From Intoshia linei (lineage: Eukaryota > Orthonectida > Rhopaluridae), in the NCBI GenBank assembly GCA_001642005.1, contig LWCA01000418.1, positions 1 to 28,392 on the forward strand: DNA of 28,392 nt, in the 5' to 3' direction. A model generated the notes under the pieces. The model did no database searches. It saw nothing but the letters and a program-made list of their open reading frames with translations, and had not been told where the DNA came from. Shown one piece after another: positions 1 to 22,336 of this stretch. Position numbers and translations under genes: made by a program. How positions within the stretch are numbered: the first letter of the stretch is position 1; each line of letters opens with the position of its first letter.

Positions 1-154
1 GTTTACATAATGGTTTTTAAATTTCTAAAAACGATTTACTAGTTTTTGTGCTATTCAGCAAAATCTATAATTCTGTTAAAGGTCCAAGACTTTTGACCAG
101 CACTGTATATTATGCATGCTTATATAATTATACTAGCTTGGCTGTTTTGTACTA

Positions 155-900
155 CGTACAAACAGCACCTAGCTCTGCCGAGGGCACTCTTTTATTATAC
201 CAAAAAAATAAATTCACGTTGAAAATCTAACTTAAAAATCCACTATTCACTATTATCGCTTTAAAGGAGTGGTTCCCAAGTTTGTTTCAGGTGGAACCGT
301 CATATCATATTACTTTTTACTTTAAAGTGAATTATTCCATCTTAATTTTTTTTGTTAACATTTGCGTAAAGAATTTTAAAAACAATTTTTATTCCATTTT
401 TTTAATTTGTTAGACAGAATGTGTGTATAATATTAAAAATAAAGTNATTACTTTTTACTTTAAAGTGAATTATTCCATCTTAATTTTTTTTGTTAACATT
501 TGCGTAAAGAATTTTAAAAACAATTATTATCCCATTTTTTTAATTTATTATACAGAATGTGTGTATAATATTAAAAATAAAGTAAAAATAGTCCAATCCT
601 AAAATTTGACATAAATAGCATAAATTCCAGAAAAAATAATATTATAAAAACCTATTTTATCATTTTCAATGTGATGACATATATTCAGTACCAATTTAAT
701 AAATACTTAAAAATACCAATTGTGTATCAATAATTAATAGAATTTTTACTTTATAAATATTTCAGTCAAAATTTACTATTATTGCAGAGGATTGTAATAT
801 AAAAATGATTGATGTTAAAAATGTGTCCATACTTTTGGCCTTTTTTCTTGTTTTATAAAAAAATTGTATTGTCTACTGAAAATTTTCCTAAATGTAAATC
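155..900. repeat. Dispersed repeat, copy A, with internal duplication
   Basis: Positions about 155-330 closely match 23150-23310 (shared words include 'caaacagcacctagctctg' and 'gagtggttcccaa'), and 309-800 match 23300-23660. This is one interspersed family of unknown class. Within it, 309-445 is repeated at 447-584 with only a handful of differences, and the two units are separated by the single undetermined base N at 446. The 60-codon open frame at 48-230 lies in this repeat and I do not consider it a gene. Confidence 0.75.
446..446. other. Undetermined base (N) at a repeat junction
   Basis: The only N in the window. It falls exactly between two near-identical units of about 137 bp (309-445 and 447-584), which suggests an assembly join or unresolved copy number rather than a simple base ambiguity. 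Confidence 0.95.
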
Positions 901-1300
901 AGAATGAATACAGTATGATGATAAATTAAAAAAACAATTGTTATCTTACCTATTTCGGATATCATGTTCTTTTTGAGACTCATTGAGACGTCTCTGTAGT
1001 GATATATAATATCACTATGAAGATTGAAGATGAGATTGATTGTTATTTATCTATATTATCAACCTAAGTTGAATTTGCTTGTTCTATTAAAAGCTCTTAT
1101 TTAAATCTTACTAATTATACTACAGTCTCATCTTCATTATTTTGGACTGTTAGCTACTGAATGTAGTTTTTCTTTTTACCATTTTATGTTAAATTTGTAA
1201 CAATTATCAATAAAAAAACGTTTCAATTAGTATAAATTTAGTTTTATATTTTATATTACGTTGCTGTAGTGTCATAAATTAATTAAAGTTTACAAAATTT

Positions 1301-2075
1301 TTTGAAAATGAAAATTTGAAATTTAAAAATTGCGTAGCAATGAAAAATCAATGAATGATTTTCACCCATATGTCTTTACTGGAAATGTGTAGACGTACAA
1401 TCCACATTTTTTTTGAAATTGTAGGATCAATATTTACGTTTTTGATTTTAATCGAAATATTTGAAAAATATTGGTTGATAATATATTAAAAATTATTTTT
1501 CACCAGGAATACGTAGATTTCTGGAGTTGAAATTTTGTTTTTGTATCAACTGGAATAAGCTTTATCAGAATAATCTTTTTTTTAATTTTCGGACTATTAA
1601 ATATTTCACATTTTATGTTTTAATAAAATGGTTCGGAAAAAAAATATATGAATACTAAAATGCTTTTTTGACCGTGAAGTCGTCAACTTATCAGATTTAA
1701 ATTTTTTGTTATTAACATGATACAACTGTACCTACCTGTAAATTTTTTGAAATTCTAGGGCTGTTTTCATAAAAAAAGAAGGGTAATTAAAAAAGGAGGA
1801 AGGGAATATGTGGTTTTGGCCATGAAGAAATAATTTTTTTAAATTTAAATATATGATAATGTTTATGATTTTAAAACTTGCATCAGCGTATATATTTTTT
1901 TAAATTCTCCACCTCGTTTAATTTTCAAAAAAAGTGACAACAGGGGTTTTTATTCAATAAGATGTGAAATTGGGAGGTTAAAAATATCTTATTATACGTC
2001 TCGGAAAAAACTTTAATTGAAATGTGGTCTTTAAAAAATTCTAAGAGTGCTAGTTATTTTATTAAACTATTTTTT
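1301..2075 (+). repeat. Dispersed 'GCGTAGC' repeat, copy 1
   Basis: Matches 10778-11594 almost throughout and 23755-24190 in part. Shared landmarks in order are 'aaaattgcgtagcaatgaaaa', 'gattttcacccatat', 'ggttgataatatattaaaa', 'ctggaataagctttatcag', 'gaccgtgaagtcgtca', 'acctgtaaattttttgaaat' and 'tcagcgtatatatttttt'. No long open frame, so it is a non-autonomous or decayed element of unidentified class. The 3' terminal part seen in other copies (a CA-rich stretch followed by 'gcgtagcatattatata') is absent here. Confidence 0.75.
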
Positions 2076-3030
2076 CGAAATATTTCATAAAATATAAATA
2101 ACTAAAATTTGCGTCGTTTGAGACTAAAAGTTAAGAAGAATATGTTATCAATAAAAATATTATTTCGACTTGAACGGATTTATGTTTTATATATGTAACA
2201 CAATTTCTAACAAAAATCTGAGTTTTGATATAGAGTCTAGACCAGTGGTTACCGTACTACAGACCCCCATTTTAAAATATTATTTATTTTTTTTACTCAA
2301 TAAAAACATGAATATAAAAAATTTATGAAAAAATGAAATTTTTATCACATAAAAATCGGTAAAATCGTGTTTTCAAAAAAATATTGGAAAAAGGGGATTT
2401 TTTCATTAAGGGTTAGTAAAATCTGATTTTTTATTTTGGGGTTTGGATTAAGAAGTTGTTGCTCATAAGCTTTGGCAAAATCGATTTTTCCAAAAAATAT
2501 GGGAACAAGAGGATATTTTCCTAATAGTTTGAAATGGAATTTTTTATTAAATTTTAGTAATGGTAAGATAAAAGTGGGATTTGTGAAATAATAATGTAGT
2601 GGTCGTTTAGACTTTGAGATAAGGTACCAACATCTGGAAACTCTATAATAACTATTAAAAATTCTCCCCTAAAAATAAACAAAGTTGATAAATTTTTTTT
2701 ATATATTTTAGTTGAATCTTATGGACGCCAGGCAGTAGCAAGTCAAATGTCAAATGACAAATGTGCCCCTAAAATATTATAATTTGTCTAAAATTAAAAA
2801 AATTTTCTAGGACACATCAAATTAAATTTAATTGCTTTTATTGAATTATGCTTGTTATCATTGTTTACGTTTTATGTATATTAATTTGTTATCGTAGTGT
2901 CATAGCAGTTTAAGTTACATTATCCAACTTAACGTTATTGATAATCGAAAGAGAACTAGACATAAAAATATATGAATAAACATAATAAAAAAATTCACGT
3001 TTAAATATATTATATGAGTTTGGTACCATA
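2076..3030. other. Non-coding A+T-rich stretch with repeat debris
   Basis: No coding pattern was found. The words 'accagtggttaccg' (about 2240) and several poly-T blocks suggest old transposon fragments. I see no RNA gene or recognisable regulatory site. Confidence 0.4.
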
Positions 3031-3068
3031 TAAATTTATTTCATCCCCCCTGGCTGAAAATCCTAGAT
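3031..3068 (-). repeat. Transposon terminus, inverted relative to 8327
   Basis: The reverse complement reads atctaggattttcagccagg followed by a G run, and matches 8335-8372 on the + strand. The 8327 copy begins 'cagtggcggatcta', a sequence often seen at the ends of animal DNA transposons. The left copy is cut before the 'cagtggcgg' end. The body of this element would lie to the left of 3068. Confidence 0.5.
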
Positions 3069-3463
3069 ATAATAAACTTAAAAATTATAATAACATCATT
3101 TGAACAATCACATTAGTATGTAATACATTGAAATTATTATTTTAAAATAAATATAATGATTTCTTTAAAATGTAATATTATAATAAAATGTTTTTTATTA
3201 TATGATATTAAAGCATGTAAAAAGAAAAATTAGTATTACTATTATGATTAAATTTATTAATATGAATTTATTTTTGAATTGATTTTTACAGTTGGTTTAT
3301 TTATTTTGTTATTAATAATTTAACATATATTTAAACTTTTTTTAAACCATAATAAAATAATAAAAAACATTATTTCATAACATTCCTGCAAGGTTCAATG
3401 TTTCGAAATTAATAATAATTATAAGCGTCCATTTTCGAAGTGAAAAAAGAAAAGTTATTTAAA

Positions 3464-3617
3464 ATGTCTACAAATCAAATAATAACAGCTAGAGAATATA
3501 AACATGTTAAGTATTGATTTATATCAGATAGTTTTGTTGGCTGGGTTGAGTTCTCACATATCTGAAACTTCTTTAAAAGGTCTGAATATTAATAAATATC
3601 TATAGTACTTATATATA
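3464..3617 (+). CDS. Possible first coding exon(s) of the microexon gene
   Basis: This short stretch is less A+T-rich than its surroundings. Model A starts at ATG 3464 and reads 14 codons (beginning MSTNQIITAR) to a donor GTTAAG at 3506; a 100-nt intron then leads to the 12-nt exon 3606-3617 (Tyr-Leu-Tyr-Ile), bounded by 'ctatag' and GTAAAT, in phase 0. Model B starts at ATG 3504 and reads 25 codons containing a signal-peptide-like core (IVLLAGL) before a weak donor GTCTGA at 3580, but would need a 26-nt intron to reach the 12-nt exon. In both models the single-codon exons would follow from 3647 without changing the frame. Three array motifs lie upstream (3117, 3214, 3292) and would be untranslated or chance. 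Very tentative. Confidence 0.2.
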
Positions 3618-4701
3618 GTAAATTATGTAATAACTTATAAATGTAGTCAGTAAATAAAATAAAATTCGCAAATTTACAATGTTTTATACATGTATAGTAA
3701 ATATAATAAAATTATACAGTTGGTAAATACATTTAATTATCCATGTTAATTATTATTAATGTAATATTTATGTACCACAATCTATTTGATGTTTGAGATT
3801 AAAACTTCAGATTCAAAAGTTTTGGTTAAATAATATTTTTATCAACACCAAACAATAAATTCCATTTTAACCAAATAGTGAGATAAAAATATTACACTCT
3901 ACATTACTAATACAAATAGTTTTATATTATTGTTAATGATATATAAATAGATGGTAATTATCATTCATATTAAAAGTTTTTTATAGTTATAATTCTAATA
4001 AATATAATAAATAATATTATAATAATAAATAAATGCAGTATGTAAATCATTTTATGTTAATAGTGAAATAAATTTAGTAAACAATTTCATTACTTTTAAT
4101 CATTTTATATGTAATAAATTAAAATCATAATTTATGCAATTTATTGTAGTGTGTAAATAAATATTAAAGTTATTCAATAATTAACTTTGCTAATATGCAT
4201 GTTTAAATATGATGAATTATCATTGATAATAAATATTATAAAACGTTTGTTTAGTATGTAAGCATAATAATAAATTGTATTAACAAATTTTATTTTAATT
4301 ATGTTAATACTGCATAACCGACGATTTTTTGAATATTTTATGTGTTAGGTAGTAATATTATAGTAATAGATATATTATATTTAAAATAAAAAATACGTAT
4401 GATATTATATAATTATGAAATAATTAATTTATTATAATAGTTTAATATACATAATTTGTAAATATTGTACTAATAGTTCGTAAGTTTGAAGTTTAAGTTT
4501 TATATAAATTTCACTATAAGTAAAAATACATGTACATGGTGAATTTTTTTATTTGTTTTTTATATGTATATTATTATCTCCTGGTATAGCAGGTTTGAAA
4601 TACCTTTAACTTAACAATTAAATTAAATTATTACATAATTTTACATATTATAGTTTGTAAATCATGCATTATTTATACACTACTAATACTGCATATTAAT
4701 C

Positions 4702-5127
4702 AGAGACAGATTAATTGAACCACATTTCAGAAAAGGTGGTCCGCTTTTAGCAACATGGTGATGTTATTTTTGGGTGTAACCACATATATATTATCAAATT
4801 AAATTGCTTAAAATGTATTTTCATGATAATGATTCAATTAAATTCAAATTTTTTATTTACATCTTAATCAAAAGTACTCAATTTGATACTCCAAATTGAC
4901 AAAGATGAGCGAATTGAGAATTTTTTTCAAAATTTAATTCTTTTAAATTTTATTTAGATTTTTTAGAATATATTTTCCACTTTTTTTGATTTTTTTTTTG
5001 GTTTTTGCTTTCTGCAATGATAAAATTAGTAATTATAGTAAAACAGTGAAAATTATGAAAATTTTTTTATTTTGAAAAAAGTGGTCCACATATCAAAACC
5101 GGTACATAATCCGTTTAATCCGTCGCT
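4702..5127. mobile_element. Short inverted-repeat transposon (MITE-like) inside the island
   Basis: The left end (AGAGACAGATTAATTG) and the reverse complement of the right end (AGCGACGGATTAAACG) form imperfect terminal inverted repeats of about 25 bp. Subterminal 'gtggtcc' occurs near both ends. No open frame of note. It sits between array motifs 4654 and 5195; removing it reduces that gap from 541 to about 115 bp, close to the usual spacing, so it probably inserted into the array later. Confidence 0.5.
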
Positions 5128-6389
5128 ACTATAGTAAATGTATGTAGAAATTATCAAGTTTTTTATTGGTGTAATTTATTTTGAAATCTTTAAGCATGTA
5201 ATTATAATTTTGATTATAATATATTAATAAATAATTAACAACATTAAAACAAATGTAAGTAAATAAGTTAATTATTTTTAGACAGTAATTGCAATTTATA
5301 ATAATTTGTATCAAATAATTTATAATACAATTTACATCAATTTTAATACACAATACATGTATATCGTCTTAAATTTTAATTTTATAATTCAAATTCATTA
5401 TTTTAAAAATTTTAAATTTAAAAATGAAAGTTGGTATACTTAAAATTAAAAGTTACCCTTTTTTATATAGATGTATTATAAATATTTTTGCTTAAAGGAG
5501 GTATTTATCGTTATTTTTTTGCTTTCGATGTGTATTAATATTTATAATTCATGATAATGATAATTTATGATTGAAAATTGGAGCTAATTTTGTATATTTA
5601 TTAAATATTATTTATCAGATTGTAATTTTCGTTGTTATATGAATATGTAATAAATCCTATGCAAAAGTACGCATGATGCATGAAGTACGGTGTATATTAT
5701 TTATAGTCATTAAATTCAGCTATTTATGCTTACTTCACAACATATATATTGTAATACATTGACATTTATTTGCATAATAGTTGTATCTAATCAATATTAT
5801 GTTATTTTTTTAGATTGTAAATTTAAACAATATAAAATTTATAATTTTAGTAATACATGTAATGATGTAGTAATTTTCTGTCATATTTCAAAAATTTTAC
5901 TTAATGTTTAATTACATATATGTAGTACATTGTACTTATTTGCATAGCTATGTATGGGGTGTTCAACTTTAAATTGACCACTTAAAATTGACGAAAAGTG
6001 GTCACTTTTTTGATGAGGGTAACTTTTGGTGGTTTAAATAAATGACATTAATTAATTTATAATAATGATTAATAATTTTGTGAAAAATAACATATTAATT
6101 AAATACATGATTTTAAATAATTGGCAATGTTTTGATAGATGGACTGTTTAATATTAATTAATACACCTGGACAATACCGATAAAAATAATATTTTCAATT
6201 TATGATTATAATAATAAAAATAAATGATTATAGCCAATAAAAATAATTTCATAAAGTTGTGCTATATTAAGATAAATTTTATAATAATTTAGAATTTTTT
6301 CATTTTTAGCAGGGTTTCCATACCTTTTACTTAAATATCTGAATCTTAAATTAAATCAACAAAAATTTAATTTTAAGAAGGATAACTTA

Positions 6390-6559
6390 CAATTAAACAT
6401 AGCAATTTTTTCTAGAATTTTTTGTATGGTATTTTTAAAATTTAAATCGTCTCCATTAAAATTTAAACACTTAAATATTTTTTGAGTATAACTATTTTTA
6501 TATATGTTTTTACCGAAACATTTCAAACAAGTACAAAAAGTAACACCACTTATAATCAT
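6390..6559 (-). CDS. Candidate minus-strand first exon, unknown product
   Basis: Reading leftwards from an ATG at 6559, 56 codons run into 'AAT T' followed by a strong donor GTAAGT (plus-strand 'aacttac', 6383-6389). The peptide begins MIISGVTFCTCLKCFGKN and is less monotonous than random A+T-rich ORFs, with four cysteines and a 'CTCLKC' cluster. The Cys pair followed by 'KIFKCL' faintly recalls the N-terminal half of a ZAD-type zinc-binding domain, but I do not claim this. No continuing exon was identified downstream on the minus strand. It lies in the largest gap of the plus-strand 3-nt array (5814-6674). Spurious ORF is the main alternative. Confidence 0.27.
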
Positions 6560-7621
6560 TTTCTACATGTATTCAATATTTAATATAAAAGAAGTTGGTG
6601 GAAAATTCTATTATTATATATTTACTTTAATAATTAAAAATTATAATAAATTTTATGATTTAATCATATATAGATGGTAAATATATAAATGAATATTTGA
6701 AGTAAGAAATATTCGATGATAATGTATATTTCTAATTAAGTCTAAAAACGTACCCTGTACCCTAGACCCGTGACTTCCAATACCAAAACGCACGATATAT
6801 TTATGAATTTTTATTTTAGCGTGTAAATTATTATATAAACCCGTTTTATGCCTGAGACATATATGTATGAATAAAAAATCATTATAGCAAGTAAATACAA
6901 TATAATGTTATATTGTTAAATCTAAAGTGATAACTATTATTTTGTGCTTGAATAAATGTTTAATTCATAAAATCTTTAAAAACATTACACCATAACTACC
7001 CTAACCGTAAGAAAAACTGTTAATAGGAAAAAAGCACTTGACACCCTAATGACCATGTATATTAACATAAATGTAAATATATCATTTTATCAGGCCTTTA
7101 TCAACTACATGTATATGAAATTCATTATAAAAATTTTAAAATGATTAAAATTAAGAAGGTCCAGATCAACATTTTACAATTGCGATAATATTCACCTTAT
7201 TCATATTTGTAGCAGGTAATTTTACATAATTATCTTAATATAAAATCATAGTATTAAATAATATGAAATATGTTCAATGAACATTTTTTAAATTTCAGGT
7301 TGTAACATACTTTTTCAAATCATTTAAGTCATTTAATTTTATTTCTTTTTGTTAATTATTGATGTTAATTATTAAGTGTGTAAATTTAATATTTATCTTG
7401 GCATTATGAGTATAGTTCTGGTGTGAATATTTTGCCAACATTATACTTTTTTTGATAATCTCTATTTTTTATAGTTGGTAAATTGTACTCATTTTCTTAT
7501 TATAACAATATTATGCATGGAAAACTACCTGTATTAAAAATAATTATTTTACTTGATAGTACTCATTTTTATAAAATAGTACTTAAATAATATAGTTAGT
7601 AAAAGTGGATTGTTCACATCC

Positions 7622-8207
7622 TAACATATATAAAACTATTTTGTGTGTCTGTCTGTAAAAGTGTTATCATTTATTTCAATAACTAAAAGTCATAAAATTT
7701 TAATGTCAAAAAATAATTCCTACAATTGTCAAACACAAATTCCCAAATATCCTTTTTTTAAAAATTAAACGAGTTATAGAATTTAAAAAATATACACTCT
7801 AATATAGATTTTAAAATACTAAATATTATCATAAATTTAAATTTAAAAAAAATATATCTTAATGGCCAAAACCACAAATGACCTTTTTTTTTAATGAAAT
7901 CAGCCCTATAATTTAAAAATTTTTACAGGTGGTACAGTTGTATCCTGTTAACATACACAAAAAATTTCATTCTGAATAAGTGGCGCCTACATGTGTATAT
8001 TTTTTTAAATTCTCGAACTCGTTTAATTTTGAAAAAAAAGGACAATTGGGCTTTTTGATCCGTAGAATGTAAATTTGGGAGGTTGAAATTATCTTACTAA
8101 CACCCGCAAAAAACTGTAATTGAAATGTAAACTTTATAAAATTCTAAGACTGGTAGTTATTGAAATAAACGATAACACACATAGACAAATAAAGTATATT
8201 ATATAAG
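7622..8207. repeat. Fold-back element of the 'GCGTAGC' family
   Basis: The two ends are inverted copies: the left end 'gttatcatttatttcaataact' type sequence (about 7665-7688) reappears in reverse complement at 8155-8180, and the flanking 'tttgtgtgtctgtctg' pairs with the CA-rich right end. Left half (to about 7985) is the reverse complement of the family seen at 23940-24190; right half (about 8000 onward) is in forward orientation and matches 11360-11560. The result is a long imperfect hairpin of roughly 180 bp arms with no coding sequence. Confidence 0.65.
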
Positions 8208-9512
8208 TAAAGACTACATTTTACAAAAATTGTATAAAAATATTAAAACACTTTTAATAAAATGACGTAATTTAGAATAAGATTAAAAAAATCTCCATCT
8301 GCAGAGCTAGTTACTATTTTACAAAGCAGTGGCGGATCTAGAATTTTCAGCCAGAGGGGGGCTAAATAAATATTAGAGGTTCAAACGCGTATAATTTATT
8401 TAAATTGGAATTTTGATACTAATTAATATAAATATACCTTTTTTATGTATATTGAAATTACATGTATTACTTATTACTTATATAAAATTTAGAATATATA
8501 AAAGCAATCTATTTTCCGAAAACGGTTGATCCACTATTGAATAATGTTGAAATAAAGAGAATTGCCAATTCATTAATAAATACGTTTGGTGGAGTTTTAA
8601 TTTAAATTAAAATAATTTGTTACGCTAAGTAAATAAAATTTTATGTTTAAAAATGTATTATTTTCATTTACTATAAAATTTTTATAACATAAATAAGTAA
8701 AATAAAACACTATTATAAAAGTGTATATTTAATATATATATATGTATTATTATCATAATTAAATTATATAATTATAATTTTTACTACATAATACAAAAGA
8801 CATACTTATATATACAAAATTTTAACAGTATATATTTTATATCGTGATACATTAATTTGTCTGACATTTTACATTATAATGCAAAACATACACAATAATG
8901 TACTATCAATAAATCAACATTGATGTTGTAGTAGTATTATACATTTCTAAGTAAAAATACTTCAATCTGTCATTAAATTTACAAAAATTGAATTAATTGG
9001 TAAAATACTATAGTAACAATATAGTTTACATATACATTTACAATACATGTATTGTTTATTTAATATAAAATAATCACATTGAAAAATTGCCAATATTTAA
9101 TTTTTAGGAAATTAATTTAAATTACTCTACATTAATTATCATATACTTTGATATACTAAAGATATATTGCATATTATCCATAAAATTTATAATTATCCGC
9201 GTTTTCTCAGTTGTCATTGCAAATTAAAACACTAATTATGGGAAATCTATAAATGAAAGGTCAAAAAATAGAATATAATGAGCTACTGGTAGCTCAACTT
9301 TAATTCAAATTAAATTTTTCAAATTTTCTGTTTAAATACATAACACTAATATCTAATATAAAAATAAACTATGTATACTAAAAAATAAATTAAATGAAGT
9401 TATAAAGTGTAAATTAACTAAAACAAGCAACATTTTAGTTAACATTAAATCATCTAATATCATAGTTACGTTGTTGTTTACACTACAAACTCGATATCTA
9501 TAAATTATTGGC
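8208..9512. other. Non-coding region upstream of ABCC copy 1
   Basis: Apart from the transposon terminus at 8327-8372, this is A+T-rich sequence with small TA runs (about 8740) and no convincing exons. The last 70 bp (about 9440-9512) match 25265-25339 upstream of copy 2 ('catagttac', 'gtttacactacaaac' versus 'atttacagtacaaac'), so they may hold a shared promoter or 5' leader. No clear TATA box or initiator can be singled out in such composition. Confidence 0.4.
8327..8372 (+). repeat. Transposon terminus 'cagtggcggatc'
   Basis: Begins cagtggcggatctagaattt and continues into a G-rich run, a form often found at the ends of animal DNA transposons. It matches 3031-3068 in inverted orientation. 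The body would extend to the right; its other end was not found. Confidence 0.5.
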
Positions 9513-21261
<11,749 letters not shown>

Positions 21262-21277
21262 ATTTTAATTTATTTCA

Positions 21278-21283
21278 AATAAA
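21278..21283 (+). terminator. Polyadenylation signal of ABCC copy 1
   Basis: AATAAA 17 bp after the TAA stop, the normal place for a compact 3' untranslated region. Such hexamers are common in A+T-rich DNA, so position is the main support. Confidence 0.45.
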
Positions 21284-21747
21284 TTTGTATGCCTATTAAC
21301 GCGACTCGCGCACAGTTTATATAGCTTGACAAATTTTTAAGGTCCATTGATAGTTTGGAATTGTAATTTAACTTCATCACCGCTGAGACTGAGCAAAACG
21401 AAATGTTCAAAAATAATTAGTAAATCTATATCCTCATTTTTTAAAATTAACTTTGAATGAAGTATATAAATAAATTTATATGGTAATTTTTATGACATTT
21501 TTTACAAAATTTAAATTTTGGATTCATATTTCACATTATTACGATTATGACCTTGTGGTTCTGTTCATTGGTGTATAATTTAGTAATTTTTGTATTGAAT
21601 TAACGTAAGATAAAAGCATTCGCCGACAACAGTATATTTTTAAACCCAAAACGTCAAGAGTCACTAAATATACAATTTTATTTAAAATATCGTAATAATA
21701 ATATAATAGAAAAGTTAAATATAGAAAGAGATAATATTTAACTAAAT
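21284..21747. other. Intergenic, nothing recognised
   Basis: A+T-rich spacer after ABCC copy 1 with no coding, RNA or repeat signal that I can support. Confidence 0.5.
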
Positions 21748-22224
21748 AGAGCCGTTTTAAGGCATGGTCAATATGGGCTGTAGCCCAGGGCCACTCATTA
21801 AAAAAGGCCCCTAAATTATTAAAAGTACTTTACACTTATATCTTAAAAAGAGGCCCCGAATTTATTAAAAAATACTTCATTTATATCTTAAGAAACAGTT
21901 TATAAGTTTTGAAGTGTGAAAATTCAAATAGCTAGAAAGAAAATAGTTTAAAGAATCAAAGTTCTGGTAAATATTGAATTTAAAATATATTCTACTATGT
22001 TCATCATATAATATTGACATAAAAACCGTTTCAAATGATAATATTAAACATTAAAACCTTTCTATCAAGTGAATATTCAAAAAAGAAAGTATGAAATCTT
22101 AGATTTTCTCTTATTAATTTTAAAAAAAGGGGCCCTAAGTTTTTTTTATCGCTTCGCTATAAACTTTAAAGGTCCTCCGGTCATTTTCTTAAGCCAGGGC
22201 CACGAAGTGGTTTAAGACAGCTCT
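21748..22224. mobile_element. Non-autonomous DNA transposon, about 477 bp
   Basis: Left end AGAGCCGTTTTAAGG and reverse complement of the right end AGAGCTGTCTTAAACC form terminal inverted repeats. Inside each end lies a 'cagggcca' word and an 'aaaaggcccc'/'aaggggccc' word. No open frame. No clear target-site duplication is visible, so it may be old or the exact ends may differ by a few bases. Confidence 0.65.
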
Positions 22225-22336
22225 GTTTGGCACCCCTGGTTTAAATAACTATTTTGGGTTAATCCTAAGTAAACCATTTAACACATTATAATTCCGATTT
22301 ACAACCGATGGTCCCCATGTAGAGTGTATAATATAA

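Larger units (their letters stand above)
3076..7621 (+). other. Candidate array of 3-nt microexons
   Basis: On the + strand AG-NNN-GT recurs with splice-like flanks: T/A-rich then YAG or AAG before, mostly GTAAAT, GTAATT or GTAATA after. Triplets by first base: TAT 3117, CAT 3214, TTG 3292, TCA 3647, TTG 3720, ATG 3951, TAT 4039, TGT 4150, TAT 4255, GTA 4349, TTC 4477, CAG 4590, TTT 4654, CAT 5195, ACA 5282, TTG 5431, GAG 5498, ATT 5619, ATT 5814, ATG 6674, CGT 6820, CAA 6888, CAG 7213, GTT 7299, TGT 7377, TTG 7475, TTA 7596. None is a stop codon. Twenty-three have GTAA. By eye I found about two AGNNNGTAA in the other ~24 kb and one on the opposite strand of this island. The donors resemble those of the ABCC genes nearby. 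A 12-nt version lies at 3606-3617. Product unknown; splicing is inferred, not shown. Confidence 0.4.

Noticed and set aside
48-230. 60-codon open frame on + strand
   Set aside because: Lies in a repeat that recurs at 23150 without the frame being kept; low-complexity product and no splice context.
5129-5353. 74-codon open frame on - strand
   Set aside because: Almost entirely Ile, Asn, Tyr and Lys as expected from random A+T-rich sequence, partly inside the terminal repeat of the small transposon, no donor or acceptor of note.
5726-5911. 61-codon open frame on + strand
   Set aside because: Composition-driven; it spans an AG-ATT-GTAAAT motif of the array, and no start context or homology is visible.
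3464-7598. Reading the 27 triplets as a continuous protein with a stated function
   Set aside because: Order, phase and inclusion of each triplet are unproven, two of three phases are open, and no family resemblance could be tested; only the pattern is reported.
3076-7621. CRISPR-like or simple satellite array
   Set aside because: Spacing is irregular, no repeated unit longer than the AG-NNN-GTAA core is shared, and the host is eukaryotic.
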